Positions 34,020 through 46,500 of a stretch of 64,000 nt of DNA are shown here, piece by piece. Position 1 is the stretch's first letter, and each line of letters begins with the position of its first letter. The translations under genes were made by a program, and so were the position numbers. The stretch lies in contig NC_079233.1 of assembly GCF_028502605.1 (NCBI RefSeq), positions 3,162,001-3,226,000 on the forward strand, written 5' to 3'. Under the pieces are notes generated by a model. The model was not told where the DNA came from and made no database searches. It saw only the letters and a list, made by a program, of their open reading frames with translations. This DNA is from Trichoderma breve (Eukaryota; Ascomycota; Sordariomycetes; Hypocreales; Hypocreaceae).

Positions 34020-35688
34020 ATGGCCCTTTTAAGAAAGCTGTCACGGCCACTCTTTCTTCCACCTGTATTGCATAGCCGACCGCTGCAGAATATCATTCTA
34101 ATTGCTTCTTGTCTTATCTTATTAATATTCTTTCTGTATAGTCTCAGAGAACCAGAGCCAACCCAATTACTACCGTATCAAATTTATCCACAGACCGACG
34201 ACTCCATACATCATACGGTGACGGAGTTTCTTCCCGCCTCTGTAGAAACCGGAAAGGATTCGACTCGAGAACTTTGCGATTCGTTCCCTAAACATGTGTT
34301 ATCAAGAATACAGCCAGTTCTCAAGACCGGCCATGGCGATAACAAGGAAAAACTGAACGCGCAGATGGACAGCACCAGCGCTTGCTTTACGCCCGATGAA
34401 TTGATCATCTTTTCTGATCTCGATGAGAAAATCCGGGATCATCATGCTATCGACATTTTGGCCCATCTGCCTAGCGCCCATTATAATGCTACGACATTCA
34501 AGATGTGGGAGGAATATCTAGCCCAAAAAGAAATGCAAGCGAACGGTGTATTGGACACTGCAGCACAGGTAAAGCACATAAATGGATGGGCGCTGGACAA
34601 GTTCAAATTCTTACCTATGATGGAAAGAGCTTGGGCCATGAAGCCGAATAGAGACTTCTACGTCTTTTACGAAACAGACACGTAAGTACACTCTCGTATT
34701 GATTGGCCTGCTGTCTCATTGACGTCGTCTCTCCTAGTTATATTTTCTGGGACAACCTCTTCCGATTTCTTCAAACGTACAACCCAGATGCAAACGTTTA
34801 CATTGGCTCACCATCTCCTGGACGCCGTGATCCCAAACGGAGAGACCAAGGCACCCTCTTCGCTAACGGGGGCCCTGGATATGTGATCAGTCGAGGCGCT
34901 ATGAAGACCTTGTTACAGCGCACTACTGGTCCATATGGACAGTATACTGACGACCCGCTGTCCGTAAAATTCAGTTATCTAAATCATGATGATGAGTGTT
35001 GTGGCGATAGCGTTCTGGGGTGGGTGTTATGGGAGCTTGGTATTCCTATGCATGGACACTGGCCTATGTTCAGCGATTACGGCCTTCATGATATTCCCTT
35101 CAATGATCAGCATTGGTGCCAGCCGCTCATCACTCTACACAAAACATCACCAAAAGATATGGTTGATTTGTTCAGCTGGGAGTTTAGCCAACGGAAATCC
35201 CAGGTCAGTAGCGTTCCATACATGTTTCATACAACTATTTGCTCCTTCTTCTACCGAGTACGGGCAAGTAATGTTGATCTGCTTCATAGCTAACAAACCG
35301 ACAGCGCCCATTGCTATATTCAGATGTATGGGAATTTCATAAACCAGGCACTGTTCCATCGCGTGAGAACTGGGATGGTGGCCGCTTTGATGCGTTCGAA
35401 CCACCCGCTGAGGTTGTGATTGAATCATCCGAGCAGTGTAGCCGTGCTTGTAGCGATGATGTGGGATGTTTGCAATGGAAATGGGAGGGGAGAGACCGGA
35501 AAAAGTGTACTCTCTTAAGATCATTACAGCACGGAAGGGCACGAAAGGCAGAGAAGGGTGATGGGGATGAAGAAGCCTGGGTCGATTACACCTCGGGGTG
35601 GGTAGAGGAGCATATAAGGGAATGGAGAAAAAAACAAGATTGTGGTATAGTTAAATGGGTTGGGGCAAGTGTAGAAAGGAAATTCTAA
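34020..35688 (+). CDS. Type II membrane glycosyltransferase, GT31/fringe-like, with Cys-rich C-terminal PAN-like tail
   Basis: Exons 34020-34681, 34738-35203 and 35305-35688 give 503 residues. A short basic cytosolic start is followed by one membrane helix (residues 23-41, NIILIASCLILLIFFLYSL) and a lumenal region, the Golgi type II layout. The acidic metal-site equivalent is YETDTYIFWDNL. Further fringe-like marks are GGPGYVISRGAM and the CCGDSVLGWVL segment after DDPLSVKFSY. A final module has CSRACSDDVGCLQWKWEG...KCTLL, a short PAN/apple-like Cys pattern. The sugar and acceptor are unknown; fungal GT31 members of this kind are largely uncharacterised. The stop codon is the last base triplet before the AT-rich block begins, so this is the boundary gene. 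The last 150 bases of coding sequence are notably G-rich and C-poor. Confidence 0.82.
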
Positions 35689-36199
35689 AATAAATTAAAA
35701 TTTAAAGAATAAATAAACTAAAAAAAAAAGTTTTACTACTTAAGTAATATATTTTCACTATTAGAGTAATAATAATTAAAGTATATTAAAAAAAAATTAT
35801 ATTTTGAATATTAAAAAACTTTCTTATATAAAATAAATTAATATTATAAATAATCTCTCTTAGGTATAAAAAATAAATTACCTAAAAGAAATTAATTGCA
35901 AAAGAACCTTTATATATATACTTTTAATAAATTAATTAATGTAAGTACTTATATATATATAACTATATATATTTTACTAATTTTTTTAAGTTACTTTATT
36001 AACTTTTGTTAATAATTTTCTTAATACTTTTACTTAGCTTAAGGTTTTTAATATTTTTTAGTTAATTTAGCTTATACTTTACTTTACTTAGCTTTAATTT
36101 TTTTAAATTTTTAAATTTTTAATTATAAATTTATAATTTTATTAATTATAAATTTAATTATTAATTTAATTATTATTTAAGTTATAATTATTATAATAT

Positions 36200-37335
36200 A
36201 TTATTTTATAATATAATTTTTTATATTATATATATAATTTATTTTTAAATAAAATTATTATTATTTTTTATAATTTAATAAAAAAATTAAATTTATTTAA
36301 TTTAATTAAATTATTAAATTATAAATTATAAAACTTAAAGTATAATAATTATATTATACTTAAACTTTATTATTTAAGTTTTATATATATATATTAATTA
36401 TAAAGATTATATTTATTATTAAAAAAGTTAGTAAAATTATAATAATTTAATTAAAGAAAAATTATATTTTAATTTTTAATTTAAAATCTAAAATTAATTT
36501 ATAATTTAATTTAATTAATTATAATTAATTAAAATTAATTTTAAAAATTTAAATTATAAAATATAATTAATTAAAGTTTAAAATTAAATTTGAAATATAT
36601 ATATAAAATAACTAAAATAATAAAGTTTAAGTATAATATAATTAACTTTAATATTTATAATTTATAATTTATAATTTAATAATTTAATTAAACTAAATAA
36701 ACTTAAATTTTTTATTAATATAAATTTTAATAATAAAATAAATAAATACTTAAATATTATTTTTTATTTTTATTATTAATATATTAATTTTTTAATTATT
36801 TTTAATATAATAATTTAATTATTTAACTAAATTAAATAAATTTATTATATTTTTTAATTAAGTTATAAAAAGTAATAATAAATTTTAAAAATAAATTATA
36901 TATATAATATTTTTAAAAATGTATTTAATAAAATAATATATTATAAAAATAATAATTTTTTAATAATATAAATAATTATAATAATTAAAAATAATAAAAA
37001 ATTAATTATAATTATAACTAAAATAATTATTATTATTATAAAAACTTATAATAAAAATATTATTAATATTATAAAAACTTATAATAAAAATATTATTAAT
37101 ATTATAAAATTCTTTTATTAAAGTTTAAAAAATAAAAAAAAATAAAAAAAAGTAATTTAAATTAATTATAAAAATATATATATATATTAATTAAATTATT
37201 ATTAAGTAAAAAAATTAATAAAATATTAATTAATAATTATTAAATAAAAGTTTAATAATAATTTATTATTTTAATTTTAATTAAATAATTTATTTTTTAT
37301 ACTTAAGAAAATTATTTTTTTTATAAATTTAAATT
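36200..37335 (+). repeat. Family A copy 1 (long form), preceded by an inverted fragment
   Basis: From 36,402 a recognisable unit begins (AAGATTATATTTATTATT, then the TTTTTAATTTAAAA core). It runs about 930 bases to the ATACTTAAGAAAATT end near 37,320. The 200 bases in front (36,200-36,395) match the complement of the unit's middle, so two copies face each other. Inside, a 33-base segment at 37,045-37,105 is doubled. Confidence 0.65.
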
Positions 37336-38039
37336 ATAATATTAATAAATATAAAATATACTTAATATATTATTAAATTTATTTAGTATTTTACTTATAT
37401 AATTATATATTAATATTTATATAAATTCTTTTTTTAGTTTTTTATAAAAAATAATTTTTTTTAATTTAATTTTAGCTTATATTTAATAATTAATTTTATT
37501 ATAATTTAAGTTAAAGTTATTATAATTATTATTATAATTAACTTTATTTTTAATTATATTTATATTATTATTATTAATTTTATTTTTTTTTATTATTTTA
37601 ATAATTAAAGTAAATATTTTTTTAATAAATTTATATTAAATTTAAATTTAAAATTATTTATTATTTATTATTTTTTTATTATTTTAATTATTATTATTAA
37701 AATATAATTATATTAAATTTTATTTATTTATTATTATTATTATTCTATTTTATTATTTTCTAATTAAATTTATTTATTTATTAATATTTTTTTTATAATT
37801 AAATAAATAATTTTTATAAAATTTTATAAATTTATTTATAATTAATTTAATAATAATTTATTATTATATTATATATATTTTTAATTTTTTTTTTAATTTA
37901 TTTAATATTTATATATTTTATAAATTATAAAGTAATTTTTATTTTAATATATTATAATTAATTTACTTTATAAATATTTTTTTAAAAAAAGAAATATTTT
38001 TTATTTTTTACTTAAAGAATTTTTTTTAATTTCATATTT

Positions 38040-38585
38040 TAAAAATAAAAGTTATATTTATTATTAAAAAAATTAATAAAGTTATAATAACTAAATTAAA
38101 GGAACTATTAAATACTTTAAGTATAAAGGTTATATTTAATATTAAAAAAATTAATAAAGTTATAATAATTAAATTAAAAAAAAATTATATTTTAATTTTT
38201 AATTTAAAATTTAATATTAATATATAATTTAATTTAATTAATTATAATTAAGTTAAATTTTAAAAATTTAATTATAAAATATAATTATTATATTAAAGTT
38301 TAAAATTAAATTTAAAAAATATATATAAAATAACTTAAATAATAAAATTTAAATATAATATAATTAATATATAAAAAAGCTTAAATAATAAAGTTTAAAT
38401 ATAATATAAACTTTAAGTTTATAATTTATAATTTAATAACTTAATTAAATTAATTATATATTTTTTTATTAAATTATATTTTATTAAATTATAAAAAATA
38501 ATAATAATTTTTTTAAAAAATAAATTATATATATTATATTTTTAAAATTAAAAAATTACATAATAAAATAATATATTATAAAAAT
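38040..38585 (+). repeat. Family A copy 2 (with partial duplicate of its start)
   Basis: Begins at 38,124 with AAAGGTTATATTTAATATT and follows copy 1 through the core, ending in AATATATTATAAAAATAATT. A second, shortened start is visible at 38,046-38,100. It abuts copy 3, which is inverted. Confidence 0.65.
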
Positions 38586-39310
38586 AATTTTTCTTAAATA
38601 TAAAAAATAAATTACTTAATTAAAATTAAAATAATAAATTATTATTAAACTTTATTTAGTAACTATTAGTTAATATTTTATTAATTTTTTTATTTAATAA
38701 TAACTTAGTTAATTTATATTTTTTTTTATAATTAATTTAAATTATTTATTTTTATTTTTTTTTATTTTTTAAACTTTAATAAATTTCTTTTATAATATTA
38801 GTAATATTTTTATTATAATTCTTTATAATAATAATTATTATTTTAGTTATAATTATAATTAACTTTTTATTATTTTTAATTATTAAAATTATTTATATTA
38901 TTAAAAAAATTTATTATTTTTATAATATATTATTTTATTAAGCAGTTTTTTAATTTTAAAAATATTATATATATAATTTATTTTTAAAAATTATTATTAT
39001 TTTTTATAATTTAATAAAAAAATACTTATTTAATTTAATTAAATTATTAAATTATAAATTATAAAACTTAAAGTTTATATTATATTTAAATTTTATTATT
39101 TAAGTTATTTTATATACTTTAAGTTTAGTTTTAAACCTTAATATAATAATAGTAATATTTTATAATTTAAATTTTTAAAATTTAATTTAATTAATTATAA
39201 TTAATTAAGTTAAATTATAAATTAATTTTAAATCTTAAACTTAAGACTAAGGTATATTTTTTTTTAGTTTAGCTATTATAATTTTATTAATATTTTTAAA
39301 AATAAATATA
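38586..39310 (-). repeat. Family A copy 3, inverted
   Basis: The complement of this stretch reads through the same order of landmarks as copy 1: the AT-only core near 39,180-39,290, then the ATATATATAATTTATTTTT segment near 38,970, then the long A-rich end near 38,600-38,760. With copy 1 it forms a large imperfect inverted repeat over 36.4-39.3 kb. Confidence 0.65.
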
Positions 39311-39549
39311 ATTTTTATATTAAAATAATTTAATTTTAATTATATAAAAATTTTATATAAGTTTAAATTAATTAATATATATACTTTAATAATATAATTT
39401 TATTTTATATTAAAAATATTTATTTATTAATTAATTTTTACTTTAATTAATTTATATTTAGTTTTTTTAAAATATAATAAATTATATAATAATTATTATA
39501 TAATTAATTATTAAAAATATTCATTAATTAAAATTAATAATAAAAATTA

Positions 39550-39960
39550 AAAATTATATTTATTATTAAAAAAGTTAATAAAACTATAATAATTAAATTA
39601 AATAAAAATTATACTTTAGTTTTTAATTTAAAATTTAATATTAATTTATAACTTAATTTAATTATAATTAACTAGGTTAAGTTTTAAAAATTTAAATTAT
39701 AAAATATAATTATAATATTAAAATTTAAAATTAAATTTAAAATATAAATATAAAATAACTTAAATAATAAAATTTAAATATAATATAAATATATATATAT
39801 ATATATATATAAACTTAAATAATAAAGTTTAAGTAAATTATAAATTTTAAGTTTTATAATTTATAATTTAATAATTTAATTAAAATAAATAAATATTTTT
39901 TTATTAAATTATTAAAAGTAATAGTAATTTTTAAATAAATTAAATATAATAATTAATTTA
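39550..39960 (+). repeat. Family A copy 4
   Basis: Begins AAATTATATTTATTATT, carries the core and an expanded (TA)n run near 39,787-39,811, and is cut short after about 410 bases. Confidence 0.65.
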
Positions 39961-40213
39961 TTAAAAATAAAATAATAAATTAAAAATATTATAAAATTAT
40001 AAATTTATTATTATAATATTTTAATATATTATATAATTTATATTTAAATTATAAATAAATAAATAAAAATTATATAAATTTATTTTAATAAAGAAAATAA
40101 ATTAAAAAAATATAATAATATATATAAATTAATTATATAAAAAATAAAACAATTATAAATTATAAAATAATTAAAAAATAATTTAATAAAAAATTAAAAA
40201 TTAAATATAATAT

Positions 40214-40831
40214 AAAAGCTATATTTATTATTAAAAAAATTAATAAAATTATAATAATTAAATTAAAGAAAAATTATATTTTAGTTTTTAATTTAAAATT
40301 TAAAATTAATTTATAATTTAATTTAATTAATTATAATTAATTAAATTAAATTTTAAGTATTTAAATTATAAAGTATAATTATTATTATATTAAAGTTTAA
40401 AATTAAATTTAAAATATATATATAAAATAATTTAAATAATAAAATTTAAATATAATATAAATATATATATAAAAAAACTTAAATAATAAAATTTAAATAT
40501 AATATAAATTTTAAATTTATAATTTATAATTTAATAATTTAATTAAACTAAATATATTTATATTTTTTATTAAGTTTTAAAAAATAATAATAATTTTTAA
40601 AAATAAATTATATATATAATATAAAAAACTATTTAATAAAATAATATATTATAAAAATAATAAACTTTTTTAATAATTAAAAATAAATGAATAATTAGTA
40701 TATATTTAATATTATTATAAATAATTAAAATAATTATAAAAATTAAAAATAATAAAAAAATAATTATAATTATAATTAAAATAATAATTACTATTATAAA
40801 ACTTTATAATAAAAATATTATTAATATTATA
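40214..40831 (+). repeat. Family A copy 5
   Basis: Begins AAAAGCTATATTTATTATT and extends past the 0.4 kb core into the A-rich second half, then is joined directly to the start of copy 6 at 40,831. Confidence 0.65.
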
Positions 40832-41220
40832 AAGGTTATATTTATTATTAAAAAAATTAATAAAATTACAATAATTAAGTTAAAAAAAATTATACTTTAG
40901 TTTTTAATTTAAAGTTTAAAATTAATTTATAATTTAACTTAATTAACTATAATTAATTAAATTAAACTTTAAAAATTTAAATTATAAAATATAATTATTA
41001 ATTAAGGTTTAAGATTAAATTTAAACTATATATATAAAATAACTTAAATAATAAAATCTAAATATAATATAATTATACTTTAAGCTTTATAATTTAATAA
41101 TTTAATTAAATTAAATAAATATTTTTATTAAATTATAAAAAATAATAATAATCCTTAAAAATAAATTATATATATAATATAAAAAACTATATAATAAAAT
41201 AATATACTTTAATTATTTTT
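40831..41220 (+). repeat. Family A copy 6
   Basis: Begins AAAGGTTATATTTATTATT and keeps more C and G than copies 1-5 (for example TCCTTAAAAATAAATTA near 41,150), so it is somewhat less mutated. Confidence 0.65.
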
Positions 41221-41248
41221 TCTTAATTAAAAAAAATTATTATAATAA

Positions 41249-41292
41249 TTATAACTTAATTATAACTTAATTATAACTTAATTATAACTTAA
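41249..41292. repeat. Tandem repeat, 11-base unit ATAACTTAATT
   Basis: Four full copies and a partial one in direct succession, just after copy 6 of family A. Confidence 0.85.
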
Positions 41293-41754
41293 GTAAAATA
41301 ACTAAAGAAATAATTAAATTTATAATTAATAAAATTATAAATTTATAATTAAAAACTTTTAAAAAAAATTAAAGTTAAATAAAGTAAAATATAAAATAAA
41401 TTAATTAAAAAATATTAAAAATCTTAAGCTAAGTAAAAATATTAAAAAAATTATTAAAAAAGTTAATAAAGTAATTTAAAATAATTAATAAAATATATAT
41501 AATTATATATATATATAAATACTTAAATTAATTAATTTATTAAAGGCTATTATTATATATAAAGGTTTTTTTATAATTAGTTTTTTTTAAGTAATTTATT
41601 TTCTATACTTAGGAAAATTATATTTTATTTTAAAATATTAAAAAATAATTATTATAATTTTAAATTAATTTAAATATTTTATTTTATAAATTTATTATAA
41701 ATATAATTTTTTTTAAAAAAAAAATATTAAATAAAATATTTATATTATATTATA

Positions 41755-42117
41755 TAAAAATTATATTTATTATTAAAAAAATAATAAAATTATAATAATT
41801 AAATTTAAAAAAAATATATATTAATTTTTAATTTTTAATTTAAAATTAATTTATAATTTAATTTTATTAATTATAATCAATTAAATTATACTTTAAATAT
41901 TTAAATTATAAAATATAATTATAATATTAAAATTTAAAATTAAATTTAATATATATATATATATATAAACTTAAATAATAAAATTGAAATATAATATAAA
42001 TATATAATAAAACTTAAATAATAAAGTTTAAATATAATATAATATATTTTAAACTTTATAATTTATAATTTAATAATTTAATTAAATTAAATAAATTTAA
42101 TTTTTTTATTAAATTAT
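41755..42117 (+). repeat. Family A copy 7, ending in an AAT array
   Basis: The unit start and core are clear. At its 3' end, where other copies read AATAATAATAAT, this copy runs straight into the long (AAT)n array, so the array probably expanded from the repeat's own sequence. Confidence 0.65.
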
Positions 42118-42233
<116 letters not shown>

Positions 42234-43084
42234 TTACTTTAAATACTTATATAAATAATTATTTTTAATTTCTTAATATATTTCTTTATATAAGAAAAAT
42301 TTTTAAAAAAAAAAAAAAACTTATATATTATATTTTTATTTTAAAAATAACTTAAGGTTACCTTAAATTTATTATTTAAAAAAAAATATATTATTATATA
42401 AAATTTATTTTTTTTGAATTCTTAAGGTTTTTATATTTATAAATAAAACTTTTTTTTATTTATTTTTTTTAATTTTATTTTTAATTTAAGTATAAATAAT
42501 AAAATAATTATAAATATTTTTTTATTAAAAAAAATACATTTTTATTTTTAATTTTATTTTTAATTTATTTTTTTTTAACTTTAGCTTTATTTATTTTTTT
42601 ATTATTTAATAATTTAATATTTTTTTATTTTATTTTTTATATATTTATAATTTATTTTTAAAATAAGTTTTATTTATATTTATTTTAAAAATTTACTAAA
42701 GTAAATTATTTACTTTTATAAATAATTTTTTTAACTTTAAGAAATTATTTACTTTTACTTTAAATTACTTTATATAACTTAAGTATTTAATTTTAATTAT
42801 ATTAAAGCTTTTTTTTTTAATATAATATTACTTTATTATTTAAACTAAAGTAAATATATTTTAATATTTAAATAAATTTTATTAAATTAACTTAATTATT
42901 TTTCTTTAATTAATTTTTAATATTATAATTTCTTTAAAATAATTTTTTCTTTAATATATATTTATTTTATTTTTAATTTAAAATTAATTTTAATTTAATT
43001 TATAAAAGTATTTTATTAATAATAATAATAATAATAATAACTAAGTTATTTAAAAAAAAAATAAAAGTAATTATAAAATTAATT

Positions 43085-43580
43085 TATTATAATAAATTAA
43101 GTTTTTATAAAGTTAATATAAAAGGGATTCTTAAAGAATAAACTTTATATTAGATTTATATTAATAAATAAATTAAATTAAATTAATAAATAATTAACAA
43201 AAAAAAAGTTTATTTATATAATTAATAAATAATATTTTTATAAATATAATTAAATATTATTTTATATTTATAATTAATTATTTAAATTATTTTAAAGAAA
43301 TATTATAAAATAAATATATAATAAAAAGTTTACTTAAGTTTATTTATTTTAAAGTAAATTAATTTTTTAAATAAAAAATAATTTACTTTAGTTTATTTAT
43401 TATTATATAAGCTTTTATATAATTAATTTTTTAATTTATTATAATTCTAAAGGTATTTACTTTATAAATTAATAATTATAATTATAAATATATTAATTTA
43501 TAATATAATATTTTTTTTATTAATTTTATTTTTAAAACCTAAGTTATATTTTATATAAATATTATAATTTTTTTTATAAT
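43085..43580 (+). repeat. Left arm of an 11-kb inverted repeat
   Basis: The stretch from TAAGTTTTTATAAAGTTAAT onward matches the complement of 53,590-54,080 with the landmarks in the same order: TTAATAAATAAATTA, TATTTATAATTAATTATTTA, AAGTAAATTA and TTTACTTTATAA. Differences are mostly C/T and G/A. Confidence 0.6.
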
Positions 43581-46500
43581 TTAAGTAAGTATTTTTTTTA
43601 TAATTATTATTATATTTAATTATATAAATAAGCTTAAGTTTAAGTTTTTAAAAAAATATTATTTTTATATAATTTTTATTTATTTTTTTAAATTTAAAAT
43701 ATTATTTTACTTTTATTATTTAAATAAGTAATTTTATTTAATTATTAAAAATAATAATTTATATATATATTATTATTACCTTAGTTATTTATATAATAAT
43801 TTATTTATTTTTATATTTTTTTATAAATATAATAATTCTTTTTTTTATTTTATTAATATTTTTTTTCTTAATTAATTATATTATAAAAAAACTTAAATAA
43901 TTAAAGTATTAAAAGAAATTTATTAAAAAAGTATTAATTACTTAATATAAGTATTATAAAAAGTTTTTTATTTAGTAAAAAACTAAGTATAATAAAACTT
44001 TAGTTTATTTTATAAAATTATAAAAGCTATATTATTTATTTTATATTTATAAAATAAAAATAATAAATTATAAATTAAGTATTTAAAAAATAAAAAATAA
44101 TTAATTATTATAAAAAAAATATTAAACTAAATTAACTTATATATAATATAAAAAAATATAGTTTTTTTATAATATATATTTTATAAATAAAATTAAGTAG
44201 TTTTTCTTAAATATTAATTTAATATTCTTAAGTTTAAATTTTTTTATTTTATTAAAAAATATTATTTTATTATTTTTTTAAGTTTTATAAAATATTTTAT
44301 TTTTTTTAATATTAGTTTTTATTATATTTATAATTATTTATAAAATTTATTTTAAAAAGTTTTTAAAATAGTATTAATATATTTAAAATTATTTTTTGAT
44401 TTTTAATTATTTATATTTTTATTATATTTTTTTTATTTTACTAAGTATTAAAATTCTTTAATTATTTTATTTATTTTTAATAATATTATTTTATTAATTT
44501 TATATTTAAATTTTTTATTTTTAATAAATTTTCTTATATTTTTTTTATTAATATTTTTTTTAATAATAAAATATAAATAATTAAATATATTAGTTTTTTT
44601 TATTTATTTAATTATTTAAATAAATTTAATTTATAATTAATTTTATTAATTTTTTTTAAAAATTTTATAAAGCTTAACTTTTTTATAATTTAGTTTATTA
44701 TTTAGTTTATTAATTTTAATATTAATTTATTTTTCTTTTTAAATATATTAAAATAAATAAATTATATTTTTTTTAAAAAAAATTAAATTTTTAAGTTTTT
44801 TTTTTATTTATATATTTTTTATATATATTTTTATATAAGTTTAAATTATATATATAATTTCTAATATAGTTTTTTAAATTTAATATTAAATTATTATAAG
44901 ATTTTTTTATATTTAGTAAATATTTAATTTAATTATTTTAGTTATAATTAATATAATTTTATAAATATACTTTATTAATTTAATTAATATATTTTATTTA
45001 TTTATTTATTTATTTAAAAATAATAAATAATATCAATTTTATTATAATATTTTATTAATATTTAAGTATAAATATTAATTTTTTATTAAAAATAATATTT
45101 ATAAATAATTTATATTTTAAAATAATATATTTTTATATTATATATTTTAATTATTTTATATTATTATTTTTTTTATATAAAATAAAAATATTTTATTTTA
45201 TTAATTTATTAATAATATTTAAAAATACTATTATATATTATATTTATTATAAATTGTTTTAAAAATAGTAATTTAATAATATAATTAAATAAAATAAAGT
45301 TTTAAAAATATTTAAAAATTAATAATAATTATAATTTATTATAAAGTTTTTATTAATTAAATTTTATTTATATATATAAAATATATAATTAAATAATATT
45401 TTTAATAATTTTCTTTATATTTATAAAAATATAATATTATTAAATTTATTATAATATTTTAATAATTCTTTTATATTTATATAATAAAAATTTATAAATT
45501 ATTTTTATTATTTTTTACTATAATAAATTTACTATTTAAATTTTTTTATTTTAATATAAAAATATTTTTATAAAAATTATATTTTTAAAAAATTAATTTA
45601 ATATTTAATTATTAATTTTATTTTTAATTTTATTAAAAATAAAGTTTTTATTTTTAATTATAAAAAAAATATTAATAATTATTAATTTATAATTTTTTTT
45701 TTATTATTTTTTAAAGTATTAATAAAGTAAATTTTAATATTAATTTAAAATAGTTTTTTTTATAATTAAAAATATTTATATAATTATTTTTTAATTTTTT
45801 ATAAAATATAATTTTAAAATTATATTTAATTATTTAATTTAAAGTATTTATTTTAATAATAATTAGTTTTTTAAAATTATATATTTATAATATTAATATA
45901 TTAATAATAGTTTTTTAAAGTATTTTAAAAGTTTTTAAAGTTTTCTTTATATATTAAGTTAATTAAGTTTTTTTAAATTTTATTATTTAGGTTTTTCTTA
46001 ATAAAATTAATTAGTAATATAGTAATTTTACTATAGTTTTAAATAAATTATTAATAATAATTAATTTATTTAAAAAAGCTTTATATTTCCTTAATTATTT
46101 TAAAAACTTATTATATTTTAACTTTTATAATTATAATAATAAATCTATAAAGTAAGTATTATTAAATTAATTATTAATTAATTAACTAATAGTAGTATAT
46201 TTATTTAACTTTTTTAATAAATTATATTAGTAGTATTTTATTTAGTTTATTTAATAAACTTTATAAATCTAAAATTAATTAAGTATATAAGTTTACTTTA
46301 TATTATTTATTAAAATACTTAAATAGTTAATTATTATTATTTTATAATAATTAAATTAAATATTTAAATATTTTACTTTATAAATAATAATAAAATTACT
46401 TATTTATTAATTTAAATACTTTACTAATATAAATTTAAAACTATAGGTTTATTTTTTAAAAATAATTATATATATTAATTTATAAATATTAATTTATTAT

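Noticed and set aside
1..35688. tRNA or rRNA genes in the intergenic gaps
   Set aside because: Scanning for the GGTTCGANTCC box and cloverleaf-like arms gave no convincing candidate. The GGTTCGA near 25,993 lacks a matching A box and acceptor stem.
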